From Chitinophagaceae bacterium (GTDB lineage: Bacteria > Bacteroidota > Bacteroidia > Chitinophagales > Chitinophagaceae): a stretch of 36,130 bases of DNA. This document shows positions 1 to 7,978 of this stretch, piece by piece (position 1 is the stretch's first letter; the number at the start of each line of letters is the position of its first letter). The position numbers were made by a program, and so were the translations under genes. Under the pieces are notes generated by a model, which saw only the letters and a program-made list of their open reading frames with translations, ran no database searches and had not been told where the DNA came from. Location of the stretch: contig JABFRU010000078.1 in NCBI GenBank assembly GCA_013140985.1, forward strand, positions 1-36,130. The letters are read 5' to 3'.

Positions 1-913
1 CGGCAATTCATTGTATGCCCAACCCCCAGCACCCGATACCGTTAGCACCGGTGTATATATCACTAGTATTCATGATATAGATTTCAAGCAAAAAGAATAC
101 AGCATCAGCTTCTGGTTATGGTTCAAATACAAGAACAAGGCTTTTGATTTTAAAAATAACCTGGAGATACCCAATGCCAAGTCTTTTACCCAATCTTATG
201 TTACTACGGATACTTCCGGCGGCCGGGTGTATATGCTGATGAAGATGCAATGTGTGATGAAAGATTCCTGGAAGATCAATAATTTTCCTTTTGACAAACA
301 ACGGCTCCGGCTTTTTATCGAGAATTCTCAATATGATTCAAGGTCGCTCTTTTTTGTGGCGGATACAGTCGGCGAACACTATGATAAACGCTTCGCCCTG
401 AATGGCTGGATAATTGACAGTTGTGTTGTTTTTACAGGCGTTAAGAAGTATGAAACGGCATTCGGCGATGATAATGTCAAAACACCACGTAGTGAATACA
501 GCAGCTTCAGGGTAAGATTGGTGATTGACAGGGCTGCCGGTGGCTTGTTCTGGAAGATGTTCCTCGGCATGTATATCGCTTTTTTGATTGCCTATGTATG
601 TTTCTTTATTCATGCTGATATACTGGATGCCCGTTTTGGATTAAGTGTAGGAGCCTTGTTTGCCGTGGTTGGTAATAAGTATATCATAGATTCTTCATTG
701 CCGGAATCAACTTCTTTCACCTTAGTGGATACATTACACGGCATTACTTTATTCTGCATACTGGCTGTTATAGTTGCCAATGCATGGTCGCTGCGATTAG
801 TGAAAAGGAATAAGCATAAAAAAGCAGACCAGCTTGACCGGCGTTTTGGTAATGCATTGCTGGCTGTTTATACCCTCCTGAATATTTATTTTATCTGGCA
901 AGCCAGCAGATAG
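1..913 (+). CDS. Pentameric ligand-gated ion channel (Cys-loop receptor-like) homologue, 5' truncated
   Basis: The frame is open to the left edge, so the gene starts outside the window. The first visible residues (GNSLYAQPP) look like the end of a signal peptide cleaved before Gln. An extracellular beta-sandwich of about 170 residues follows. It carries the channel-family pattern SFWLWFKY near residues 33-40 (numbered from the TTG at 11) and the FPFDKQ Pro-loop motif at 92-97, in the place of the eukaryotic Cys-loop; as in other bacterial members, the flanking cysteines are absent. Four hydrophobic segments follow: M1 about 178-200, M2 about 206-224, M3 about 240-260 and M4 about 279-297. The M2-M3 linker reads LPESTSFTLVD, similar to the LP...T.VD pattern of ELIC-type channels. 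The short M3-M4 loop is basic, as in bacterial channels. Known members are ligand- or proton-gated channels in the inner membrane. The ligand here cannot be read from sequence. The fold assignment is fairly confident. Confidence 0.8.
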   Translation, partial: GNSLYAQPPAPDTVSTGVYITSIHDIDFKQKEYSISFWLWFKYKNKAFDFKNNLEIPNAKSFTQSYVTTDTSGGRVYMLMKMQCVMKDSWKINNFPFDKQRLRLFIENSQYDSRSLFFVADTVGEHYDKRFALNGWIIDSCVVFTGVKKYETAFGDDNVKTPRSEYSSFRVRLVIDRAAGGLFWKMFLGMYIAFLIAYVCFFIHADILDARFGLSVGALFAVVGNKYIIDSSLPESTSFTLVDTLHGITLFCILAVIVANAWSLRLVKRNKHKKADQLDRRFGNALLAVYTLLNIYFIWQASR

Positions 914-1020
914 TTTCGAGTTTCAGGTTTCTAGTTGTTTAAAGATCGGAGGTATCTTACGGTATCGTGATGCCTGCTACAAAGCGAACCAGAAACAAGA
1001 AACCAGAAACCACAAACCCT
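914..1020. repeat. Imperfect intergenic inverted repeat of GTTTCNGGTTTC type
   Basis: Just after the channel stop codon the sequence GTTTCGAGTTTCAGGTTTC is followed about 65 bases later by an imperfect complement of the form CAAGAAACCAGAAACC. The arms match only in a heptamer-like, degenerate way. No coding potential is seen. It may act as a weak terminator or be a degenerate dispersed repeat. Confidence 0.4.
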
Positions 1021-1030
1021 CATAACAACT

Positions 1031-1038
1031 TATCTTCG
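1031..1038 (+). promoter_or_regulatory. Candidate -7 box (TATCTTCG) for the ECF sigma operon
   Basis: TATCTTCG fits the Bacteroidota -7 consensus TAnnTTTG at seven of eight positions and lies 25 bases upstream of the TTG start. No clear TTG -33 element was found at the usual spacing, so the call is tentative. Confidence 0.35.
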
Positions 1039-1063
1039 TACATTAAGAATCAAAGACCAGCAC

Positions 1064-1627
1064 TTGACGGAACAAGAATTGATACAGGGCCTGCAAAGCG
1101 GAGATGAACAAGCCTTTAAATATTTAGTGGAGCATTACAAGGACAGGATCTATAATACTGCTCTCGGTGTTGTTCAAAACGCCGAAGATGCAGAAGATGT
1201 GGCGCAGGAGGTTTTTATACAGGTCTATCGTTCCATTCATTCATTCAAGGGGGAATCGAAATTATCAACCTGGCTTTACCGGATAGCTACGACCAGGGCA
1301 CTGGATCTTTTGCGAAGCCGCAAGAGCAAAAAACGTTTTGGCTTTATCCAGCGCCTGATGGGAGACGGCAATGAACCTCTGCATGAGATACCTGATTTTA
1401 ATCACCCCGGGGTGGCTTTGGAGAAAAAAGAGAATGCGGCTAAACTGTTTAAAGCCATTGGTAAACTGCCTGATCAGCAGAAGACGGCTTTTACCCTGCA
1501 TAAGATGGAAGGCCTTAGTTACCAGGAGGTAAGCGAGGTCATGGAGACAACAGTGCCGGCTGTAGAATCACTGATGCACAGGGCTAAGCAGAACCTTAGA
1601 AAGATATTAGAAAAGGAGGAAGGATAA
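1064..1627 (+). CDS. RNA polymerase sigma factor, ECF (sigma-70 family)
   Basis: This 187-residue protein has the two-domain layout of an extracytoplasmic function sigma factor. Region 2 spans roughly residues 20-95 (DRIYNTALGVVQNAEDAEDV, then STWLYRIATTRALDLLR). After an acidic linker, region 4 spans about 130-182 and ends in a helix-turn-helix (LSYQEVSEVMETTVPAVESL). It binds core RNA polymerase and directs it to stress-type promoters. The start is TTG at 1064; no ATG lies in frame between it and the upstream promoter-like box, and the N-terminus (TEQELIQGLQSGDEQAF) aligns well with the family from there. The next two genes encode a single-pass membrane protein and a Spy/CnrX-like sensor, which suggests membrane-controlled release of this sigma factor. 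The inducing signal is unknown. Confidence 0.9.
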   Translation: MTEQELIQGLQSGDEQAFKYLVEHYKDRIYNTALGVVQNAEDAEDVAQEVFIQVYRSIHSFKGESKLSTWLYRIATTRALDLLRSRKSKKRFGFIQRLMGDGNEPLHEIPDFNHPGVALEKKENAAKLFKAIGKLPDQQKTAFTLHKMEGLSYQEVSEVMETTVPAVESLMHRAKQNLRKILEKEEG

Positions 1628-1679
1628 GCATTCCATTAACGAAAGTTTTTATAACCTTATAACGTCAAAAAGGCCGATT

Positions 1680-2015
1680 ATGTCAACTAAGAGAAATAAC
1701 AATATTGAGGACATTCTCAATAGCCTTGACGGGGCTGGTAGAGCTGTTGCTCCTGACTTTTTTTATACCCGTTTAAAAGCAAGGATGGAAAAGGGGCTTG
1801 CCCCCGAACCTAACCGTGGCTGGAGGTTAAAACCCGCCTATGTGATAGCGTCTCTTGTTTTGGTATTGGTTGCCAATGCGACCATGCTGATAAAAGGGGA
1901 TAATAGTAGTGATAACACTGTTGTTGCTATTGATACAGAATCTGATCAATCTATTGCCGCAGAATATAATCTCTATGAAAACAGTATTGTGTACGATCTA
2001 AACCAGGATAAATAA
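1680..2015 (+). CDS. Small single-pass membrane protein, candidate anti-sigma factor
   Basis: This 111-residue protein has a cytoplasmic N-terminal region (1-50) with the amphipathic stretch NIEDILNSLDG and FYTRLKARME, one transmembrane helix at about residues 52-70, and a short polar C-terminal tail. It lies 52 bases after the sigma factor gene and two bases before the next gene, so the three are likely co-transcribed. The layout (cytoplasmic helix, one membrane pass, position directly downstream of an ECF sigma gene) is that of a small anti-sigma factor. No recognised zinc-binding anti-sigma motif (HxxxCxxC) is present. The function is inferred from context and topology only. Confidence 0.6.
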   Translation: MSTKRNNNIEDILNSLDGAGRAVAPDFFYTRLKARMEKGLAPEPNRGWRLKPAYVIASLVLVLVANATMLIKGDNSSDNTVVAIDTESDQSIAAEYNLYENSIVYDLNQDK

Positions 2016-2017
2016 TA

Positions 2018-2506
2018 ATGAAAGGCTCTAATAAATTTTTGACCATTGCAGTAATACTGCTGTTGCTGATCAATGTGGCCATGCTGGTCTTTATGCTGAA
2101 AGGAAAAAGACAGGGCGATAAAAAAGCGGGCGGCAAAGATCCTTTTGGAATGATGGTGAAAGAACTGGGTATGACCGAACAGCAACAAACTCAATTCAAA
2201 CAAATGAAGGAAGAGCATTTCAATGCAATACGTCCTGTACTTGATTCAATAAGAGGGTTAAAAAAATCAATGTTCAACCTGGTAAAAGAAGAGAGTGTGA
2301 ATGACAGCCTGGTGAGCAGGTACAGCGGATTGATCGCTGAACAACAGGAGGTTGTTAATAAAACCACCATTGCCCACTTCAGGAAAGTAAGGACACTTTT
2401 TACCGGCGACCAGCAAACTAAATTTGATGATTTCATACAGAAGATGATCCAGCGGCGCAGGGGCCCGGGCGGCAAACCAGATTCTTCAGGAGGAAAAATG
2501 GACTAA
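2018..2506 (+). CDS. Membrane-anchored Spy/CnrX-like periplasmic sensor or chaperone
   Basis: This 162-residue protein begins with a transmembrane anchor (residues 8-27), followed by a soluble all-helical region. That region contains the repeated motif seen in Spy, CpxP, ZraP and CnrX proteins: LGMTEQQQTQFKQM near 50-63 and FTGDQQTKFDDFIQKM near 128-143, joined by long charged helices. The C-terminal tail is rich in Gly, Arg and Lys. It starts two bases after the preceding stop codon. In the cobalt/nickel CnrYXH system a membrane-anchored sensor of this fold controls an anti-sigma/sigma pair, and the same three roles are present here in a different gene order. Metal ligands cannot be assigned, because His and Met are sparse in the soluble part. 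The family call is good; the signal is unknown. Confidence 0.75.
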   Translation: MKGSNKFLTIAVILLLLINVAMLVFMLKGKRQGDKKAGGKDPFGMMVKELGMTEQQQTQFKQMKEEHFNAIRPVLDSIRGLKKSMFNLVKEESVNDSLVSRYSGLIAEQQEVVNKTTIAHFRKVRTLFTGDQQTKFDDFIQKMIQRRRGPGGKPDSSGGKMD

Positions 2507-2533
2507 GACAAGCTACCCACAGTTTGATACTGG

Positions 2534-4315
2534 CTATTGGTAGATCCTTTCAATGATATCCCTGTATTTTTCCATTACGACTTTTCTTTTCAATGAAAGC
2601 TTGGGAGTCATTTCACCGGTATTCACACTCCATTCATTGGGCAATAGTTCAAATTTCTTTACCTGCTCAACAGGATTAAAAAATTTGTTGAAGCTTTCCA
2701 CCAACTCCTTATAGAATTCATTGACCTTTGGAAGACGTATCAGTGCTTCGCTGTTAGTTTCCATAATATTATTCTTTCTCGCCCAGTCCAATAAGCTGGG
2801 AAAGGAGGGAACGATCAATGCGCTGACGAATTTTCTTTCTGCGCCAATCAACATCACCTGTTCGATGAAAGGCGATTCTTTAAGCTTGTTCTCAATTGCA
2901 AGCGGCGCCACATATTTTCCGCCGCTTGTCTTAAATAATTCTTTTTTGCGGTCGGTGATCTTCAGGAAATTATCAGGTGATAATGTCCCGATATCGCCGG
3001 TGTGATACCAGCCATCTGTAATATCCTGTGCAGTGAGGTCAGGACGTTTGTAATATCCCATCATTACATTCGGGCCTTTGCAAAGGATCTCGCCATCTTC
3101 CGCAATTTTGACCTGCACATCATCAATCAACGGACCTACGGTTCCGAATCTTCTTCCGCTTTCCTGGTAGCGGTTCACCGAAATCACCGGCGATGTTTCC
3201 GTTAATCCATAACCTTCCATGATGGGGATGCGGGCGGCAGTAAAAATTCTTATCAATCGTACCTGCGCTGCAGCGCCACCGGTAACAATGCATTTGATAT
3301 TATTTCCCAATCCTTCTCTCCATTTGCTGAAGATGATCTTATTGGCAATACCGAGTTTCATATTGTACCACATTCCCTGGTTCTTGTTGATCTCAAATTT
3401 TTCTGCCAAGCCATGTGCCCAGAAGAATAATTTTCTTTTTATGCCTGTCAGCTCATTTCCTTTTTGCATGATCTTATCATACACTTTTTCGAGCAGGCGG
3501 GGAACGGTAGTGAACATATTTGGCTTAACCTCTTTAAGATTGTCCCCAATGGTGTCCAAACTTTCAGCATAATAAATAGAAGTACCCCTGAACAAATAGA
3601 GGTAGGTAACCATTCTTTCGAAAATATGATTCAGGGGAAGAAAGCTCAATGATCTCAGTTCTTCGCCGGGGGGGAAACAGGGGATACATGCCAGTACATT
3701 TGAAACAATGTTACGATGCGATAACATAACACCTTTCGGTGTTCCTGTGGTGCCGGATGTATAAATGATGGTGGCGAGATCTTCGTATTTAATTTTACCG
3801 GCAATGGGTTTTACCTGGTCAATGAGTTGCGGTGTACTCAATGCCAATACTTCTTTCCAATGCCTGCCATGGGCCACATGCTCAAAAGTGAAAATATCCT
3901 GTATGCTTTTCACTTTTTCTTTCAGGCTCAATACTTTTAAGAACAGGTCTTCATCATTTACAAATACCAATTTTACCTGTGAATCACTCAGCACAAATTC
4001 CAGTTCATGTACACTGATAGTTGGATAAACAGGAACGAGGATTGCACCGATCTGCTGTACTGCCATATCGAGCATTACCCACTCAGGACGGTTCTTGCAA
4101 AGAATAGCGACCTTATCTCTTCCTTCGGCAGTCATATCACCGCAACTGATACCGAGACTTAATAAACCGGCGCTTAGTTTATCAACCGTTTCTTTTACCG
4201 AGGCTGTACTATACTTTTTCCATTGACCGCTTTCTTTACCGGCCAGCATATCATCCAGCGGTTTTCTTTCCAGGTGGAACTCGAGGCAATCGAATAATCG
4301 GCGGGGTTCAGTCAT
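2534..4315 (-). CDS. Long-chain fatty acid-CoA ligase (AMP-forming)
   Basis: This 593-residue adenylate-forming enzyme activates long-chain fatty acids with ATP and CoA to acyl-CoA. The AMP-binding P-loop YTSGTTGTPKG lies at residues 185-195. It is followed by the GYGLTETSP core motif, the YHTGD motif and the hinge motif TDRKKELFKTSGGKYV. The overall length and the hinge sequence match the FadD15/ACSL-like branch common in Bacteroidota. The ATG start at 4315 gives a normal N-terminus (RRLFDCLEFHLERKP) with no signal peptide, so the enzyme is cytoplasmic or peripheral to the membrane. It converges on the sigma operon with a 27-base gap that contains no obvious terminator. Chain-length specificity cannot be read from the sequence. 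Confidence 0.93.
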   Translation of the reverse strand: MTEPRRLFDCLEFHLERKPLDDMLAGKESGQWKKYSTASVKETVDKLSAGLLSLGISCGDMTAEGRDKVAILCKNRPEWVMLDMAVQQIGAILVPVYPTISVHELEFVLSDSQVKLVFVNDEDLFLKVLSLKEKVKSIQDIFTFEHVAHGRHWKEVLALSTPQLIDQVKPIAGKIKYEDLATIIYTSGTTGTPKGVMLSHRNIVSNVLACIPCFPPGEELRSLSFLPLNHIFERMVTYLYLFRGTSIYYAESLDTIGDNLKEVKPNMFTTVPRLLEKVYDKIMQKGNELTGIKRKLFFWAHGLAEKFEINKNQGMWYNMKLGIANKIIFSKWREGLGNNIKCIVTGGAAAQVRLIRIFTAARIPIMEGYGLTETSPVISVNRYQESGRRFGTVGPLIDDVQVKIAEDGEILCKGPNVMMGYYKRPDLTAQDITDGWYHTGDIGTLSPDNFLKITDRKKELFKTSGGKYVAPLAIENKLKESPFIEQVMLIGAERKFVSALIVPSFPSLLDWARKNNIMETNSEALIRLPKVNEFYKELVESFNKFFNPVEQVKKFELLPNEWSVNTGEMTPKLSLKRKVVMEKYRDIIERIYQ

Positions 4316-4457
4316 GGCAATCGTTATTAATGACAGTGCAATTCTTGCATGGACAAATTATGCAAAAAACGGTAACAAAAAAAGGGGAGTGGGGGAGTGG
4401 GAAGAAAGCTCGCCATAGCACGCCAACCCTACTAGCCACTAGCTATTCCCTACTAGC
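4316..4457. repeat. Intergenic region with degenerate CTAGC/GGAGTGGG simple repeats
   Basis: The gap contains GGGGAGTGGGGGAGTGGG near 4383-4400 and ACTAGCCACTAGCTATTCC near 4430-4448, followed by ACTAGC again. A related block in inverse orientation (GCTAGTAGCTACTTGCTACT) lies at about 5539-5558, on the other side of the TPR gene. No gene is seen here. Confidence 0.45.
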
Positions 4458-5474
4458 TTATTCCGGTGAGTTATAATGCTGGTTGCCGGGCATGCGGAAT
4501 ATCCGGCTTTTAAGAAAATTGTTGAAGTTGTTGTATTCTTCTGCATGGTTCTTTGTCCATGTTTCGTAAGCTGCGAGGTTCTCTGTGGCGCCAAACAGCC
4601 ATTGATTGTATGCACTGAACATGCCCTCCTTGATCAACTGCAACTGGTACTCGAATAAACGATAAGGGAAGCGGCCGCCGACATTGGCATACCAATCCAA
4701 TATGAAGCGGGTGCGGATCATCGTCAGCACTTCTGTATTGATCCCTTTGCTTGCCAATGAAGATTGCTTATTCATTGTTTGTAAAAAAGCTTTGGCAAAT
4801 TCATTTTTGTTCTTTTCTTCATCTTTCATCAGGTCGGCTTCAGCAAAGAGTTTTTCTTTATACATGTTCAGCAGCTGTTCTTTCATTGCTGCACCTCTTT
4901 CACTCATGCTTTCCATGTTCACAAATATCTCCCCGTAAATAAGGCTCCAGACTTTATCTTTTGCATAGAAATAATAAACGGCAGCATTGTAATAATTGCC
5001 GCTGTAGTTTGGATCCACATCAATCCCCTTTTCCCATTGGGTGATGGCATTAAAATCTTTTATAGCCCAAAGCAGTTCGCCATACTCGCTGTATAACGGA
5101 CCACTTTTCGGAAATTTCTTCAATGCTTTTTTGTACATCTTTTCGCAGTCCTTCACTTGTTCCAATGCCTTATATACATTGCCGGCTATCTGGAATGTGG
5201 CTACATCGGCATCACTGCGGCTGATCAGCTCTTCCACACCATCCAGCGCTTTGGCATAATCTCTTTTCAGGTAATAACTCATCACCAGGTCTTTTTGCAT
5301 TTCAAGACTATTCTTGTCGATCTGCAAAGCCCTTGTCAAAACAATAATGGCGTTATCATAGTCGCCCGACTGCATAAAAGCTTTGGCTGTTTCATGCATT
5401 TTCCCGGGATCGTCCTGGGCCATTAAGCCAATTGAAAGAAAAGCGGCGACAAAAAGAAGTGATAATTTTTTCAT
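4458..5474 (-). CDS. Secreted tetratricopeptide-repeat protein
   Basis: This 338-residue protein has a cleavable signal peptide (residues 1-19, ending in LMAQ). At least three TPR units follow at about residues 25-160, for example AKAFMQSGDYDNAIIVLTRA, VMSYYLKRDYAKALDGVEEL and GNVYKALEQVKDCEKMYKKA. The C-terminal half (about 190-338) is alpha-helical with no recognised domain. TPR arrays bind other proteins, and here the protein would act in the periplasm. It has its own intergenic regions on both sides, each containing simple-repeat debris, and is probably transcribed alone. No partner can be named from context. Confidence 0.82.
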   Translation of the reverse strand: MKKLSLLFVAAFLSIGLMAQDDPGKMHETAKAFMQSGDYDNAIIVLTRALQIDKNSLEMQKDLVMSYYLKRDYAKALDGVEELISRSDADVATFQIAGNVYKALEQVKDCEKMYKKALKKFPKSGPLYSEYGELLWAIKDFNAITQWEKGIDVDPNYSGNYYNAAVYYFYAKDKVWSLIYGEIFVNMESMSERGAAMKEQLLNMYKEKLFAEADLMKDEEKNKNEFAKAFLQTMNKQSSLASKGINTEVLTMIRTRFILDWYANVGGRFPYRLFEYQLQLIKEGMFSAYNQWLFGATENLAAYETWTKNHAEEYNNFNNFLKSRIFRMPGNQHYNSPE

Positions 5475-5567
5475 GAAGTGCTAAATTAAAAACAGAGACG
5501 GCGTATCCGACGATTCTGTTGCAAGTTAGTGAAAAACGGCTAGTAGCTACTTGCTACTCCCCACTTG

Positions 5568-6788
5568 TTATATTAAATGAGTTAGCAATCCATCCCTCAA
5601 CTTCGGTTCAAACCAGGTGCTTTTAGGCGGCATTGTATTGCCGCTGTCAGCAATAGCGAATAATTGTTCAATAGTGACAGGGTATAAACTAAAAGCCACT
5701 TTCATTTCGCCGCTGTTCACTCTTTTTTCTAATTCTTTTAATCCACGGATACCACCGACGAAATCAATTCTTTTATCGGTTCGCTGATCTTCGATGTCCA
5801 ATAGTTTATCCAATATATTATTGGAAAGAATAGTTACATCAAGCACACCGATAGGATCATTTGTATATGTTCCTTTGCGGGAACTGAGTATATACCATTG
5901 CCCTTCAAGATACATTCCGAACTCATGCAACTGTGAAGGTTTTACCGGTTCGGAACTTAATGTGATATAAAAATCATCCTGCAGGCGGGCCAGGAATTTT
6001 GCAGCACTCAGTCCATCGAGATCTTTTACCAGCCTGTTGTAATCAAGAATAGCCAATTGGCTGGCAGGAAAAATAGTAGTGAGAAAATATTTTGCATCCT
6101 CACTATCCGGTAATTGCTTACTTACTTTGGCTGCGGATGCGGCACGGTGATGCCCATCGGCAATATAAGTGAAGGGAACATTGTTGTTGAATAATTGTGT
6201 GATTGAATTGATGACCACATCCCTGTCAACAACCCAAATGGTATGCTGAACGCCATCTGTTGCCACAAAATCATAAACAGGTTTTTGTGTCATCTTCCAT
6301 CCGCTGATCAGCGCATTTACTTCCATCACATCACGGCAGGCCATGAACACATTACCTGTTTGTGCCCGGATGGTCCGCATGTGATCGATCCGGTCTTTTT
6401 CTTTTTCCGGCCGGGTGAATTCATGTTTCTTGATAACGTCATCAAAATAATCCTGCACAGAGGAAAGACAAACCAGTCCTGTTTGACTTCTTCCCTGCAT
6501 TATTAATTGATAGATATAGTAACAGGGCTTTTCTTCCTTCAGTAAAATATCGTTTTCGATCAGCTGCTCCAGATTCTCTTTAGCTTTATCATATACCTGC
6601 TGGCTGTGAACATCCGTATTTGCGGGCAGGTCGATCTCTGATTTGGTAACATGTAAAAAAGAAAAAGGATTGCCATTTGCTTCGGTTCTTGCTTCATCAC
6701 TGTTCAGCACATCATAGGGACGGGAAGCAACCGGTTGTGCTAATTCAGGTTTTGGCCGCAGCGCATTAAAAGGTCTAATAACAGACAT
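5568..6788 (-). CDS. DUF1015 family protein, downstream of serC
   Basis: This 406-residue cytoplasmic protein matches the DUF1015 (COG4198) family over its whole length. It starts with the family opening RPFNALRPKPELAQPVASRPYD and contains the signature YIADGHHRAASA near residues 208-219. It begins 12 bases after the serC stop codon on the same strand, so the two genes are very likely one transcript. In other Bacteroidota this family is often found beside serine biosynthesis genes, sometimes after serA. No biochemical role is firmly established for the family. The association suggests a link with serine or phosphoserine metabolism, which is inference. Confidence 0.88.
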   Translation of the reverse strand: MSVIRPFNALRPKPELAQPVASRPYDVLNSDEARTEANGNPFSFLHVTKSEIDLPANTDVHSQQVYDKAKENLEQLIENDILLKEEKPCYYIYQLIMQGRSQTGLVCLSSVQDYFDDVIKKHEFTRPEKEKDRIDHMRTIRAQTGNVFMACRDVMEVNALISGWKMTQKPVYDFVATDGVQHTIWVVDRDVVINSITQLFNNNVPFTYIADGHHRAASAAKVSKQLPDSEDAKYFLTTIFPASQLAILDYNRLVKDLDGLSAAKFLARLQDDFYITLSSEPVKPSQLHEFGMYLEGQWYILSSRKGTYTNDPIGVLDVTILSNNILDKLLDIEDQRTDKRIDFVGGIRGLKELEKRVNSGEMKVAFSLYPVTIEQLFAIADSGNTMPPKSTWFEPKLRDGLLTHLI

Positions 6789-6800
6789 TGTTGGTTTTGT

Positions 6801-7874
6801 TTAGCTATGAGATAAGGCAAAATGTTTCATCAGGTCCGTAATCGCTTTTACACTTTCTATCGTTACTGCATTATACATCGATACCCTGAAACCACCTACG
6901 CTACGATGTCCTTTTACCCCGATCATTCCTTCTTTTTTGCACAGTGCCAAAAATTCCGCTTCCAACTGCTGATCTTTCATAATAAATACAGCATTCATTT
7001 TACTCCGGTCTTCCCTGGCTACAGGGGTAACGAATAAAGGCAGTGAATCCAATGTATCGTAAAGCAATTTTGCTTTTGCATTGTTTTCTTTTTCGATAGC
7101 AGCTACTCCACCTTTATTTCTTAACCAGCGAAGTGTAAGCATTGCTACATACACAGCAAATACAGGCGGTGTATTCAGCATGCTTCCTTCTTTGATATGA
7201 TTTTGGTAATCAAGAACTGTAGGAATTTTCCTGTTAACTTTTCCCAATATGTTCTTATTGACCACAACAATATTCACTCCTGCAGCACCCATATTCTTTT
7301 GTGCACCGGCATAGATGAGATCGAATTTATTAAAGTCCATCACCCGGCTCAGTATATCGCTGCTCATGTCAGCTACCAGCGGCACGCCGCAATCATAAGG
7401 CAACTGATGCCATTGCGTTCCTGCTATTGTTTCATTGGTGGTGATATGCAGGTACGCTGCTGTGGGTGTAACAGTAAGATCTTTTGGGATCGTTGTATAA
7501 TTTGTTCCTTTAGATGAACCGGCTATTTCCACATGGCCAAACAGTTTTGCTTCTTTGGTCGCTTTATTGGCCCAGGTGCCTGTTTCGGTATAAGCAGCTA
7601 TCTCATTTTCATTCAGCAGGTTCATCGGTACCTGCATGAATTGAGTTGTGGCGCCGCCATGCAGGAATAATACTTCATGATCAGCATCGAGATCCATTAA
7701 CTCTTTTACCAACCCTCTTGCTTCTTCCATTACCGGCTGAAAAAGCGGTGTCCGGTGACCGATCTCTAAAATAGAAAGACCTGTATTGTTGAAATCAATA
7801 ACAGCACGGCTGGCTTCTTCAAAAACTTCTTTGGGTAGAACAGAAGGACCGGCGTTGAAATTATGGAGTATCAA
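6801..7874 (-). CDS. serC: Phosphoserine aminotransferase
   Basis: SerC is a PLP-dependent class V aminotransferase. It converts 3-phosphohydroxypyruvate and glutamate to phosphoserine in serine synthesis, and also serves pyridoxal phosphate synthesis in some bacteria. The N-terminus HNFNAGPSVLPKEVF, the motif LFLHGGATTQF, the PLP-lysine region IYAGAQKNMG (Lys193 in the 357-residue form) and the C-terminal VGGFRVSMYNA are all present. The open frame extends up to 7916, but the TTG there lies inside a strong -7 box, so that codon is unlikely to be translated. The TTG at 7874-7872 gives MILHNFNAGPS, the usual SerC N-terminus, and is chosen here. The enzyme is cytoplasmic and complete. It is co-transcribed with the DUF1015 gene. 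Confidence 0.94.
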   Translation of the reverse strand: MILHNFNAGPSVLPKEVFEEASRAVIDFNNTGLSILEIGHRTPLFQPVMEEARGLVKELMDLDADHEVLFLHGGATTQFMQVPMNLLNENEIAAYTETGTWANKATKEAKLFGHVEIAGSSKGTNYTTIPKDLTVTPTAAYLHITTNETIAGTQWHQLPYDCGVPLVADMSSDILSRVMDFNKFDLIYAGAQKNMGAAGVNIVVVNKNILGKVNRKIPTVLDYQNHIKEGSMLNTPPVFAVYVAMLTLRWLRNKGGVAAIEKENNAKAKLLYDTLDSLPLFVTPVAREDRSKMNAVFIMKDQQLEAEFLALCKKEGMIGVKGHRSVGGFRVSMYNAVTIESVKAITDLMKHFALSHS

Positions 7875-7913
7875 TGTTTCGTTTTGTAACACAAATGGAA
7901 AATAATGAAGGCG

Positions 7914-7921
7914 CAAAGCTA
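7914..7921 (-). promoter_or_regulatory. -7 box (TAGCTTTG) of the serC promoter
   Basis: On the minus strand TAGCTTTG matches TAnnTTTG exactly. It lies 39 bases upstream of the chosen serC start and overlaps the alternative upstream TTG, which it argues against. The expected -33 region is occupied by the terminator of the preceding gene and shows no clear TTG. Confidence 0.6.
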
Positions 7922-7960
7922 ATAAAAAATAATGCCCTGCTGTTGTAAGCAGGGCATTAT
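7921..7960 (-). terminator. Rho-independent terminator after the T9SS propeller gene
   Basis: ATAATGCCCTGC (7929-7940) and GCAGGGCATTAT (7949-7960) form a perfect 12-bp stem with an 8-base loop. On the minus strand it is followed by TTTTTATT. It lies 19 bases past the stop codon of the 1157-residue protein and separates it from serC. Confidence 0.85.
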
Positions 7961-7978
7961 AATGAGGGAAGAATTTTT

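Noticed and set aside
2507-2533. Terminator between the sensor gene and the acyl-CoA ligase.
   Set aside because: Only 27 bases, with no stem of more than four pairs.
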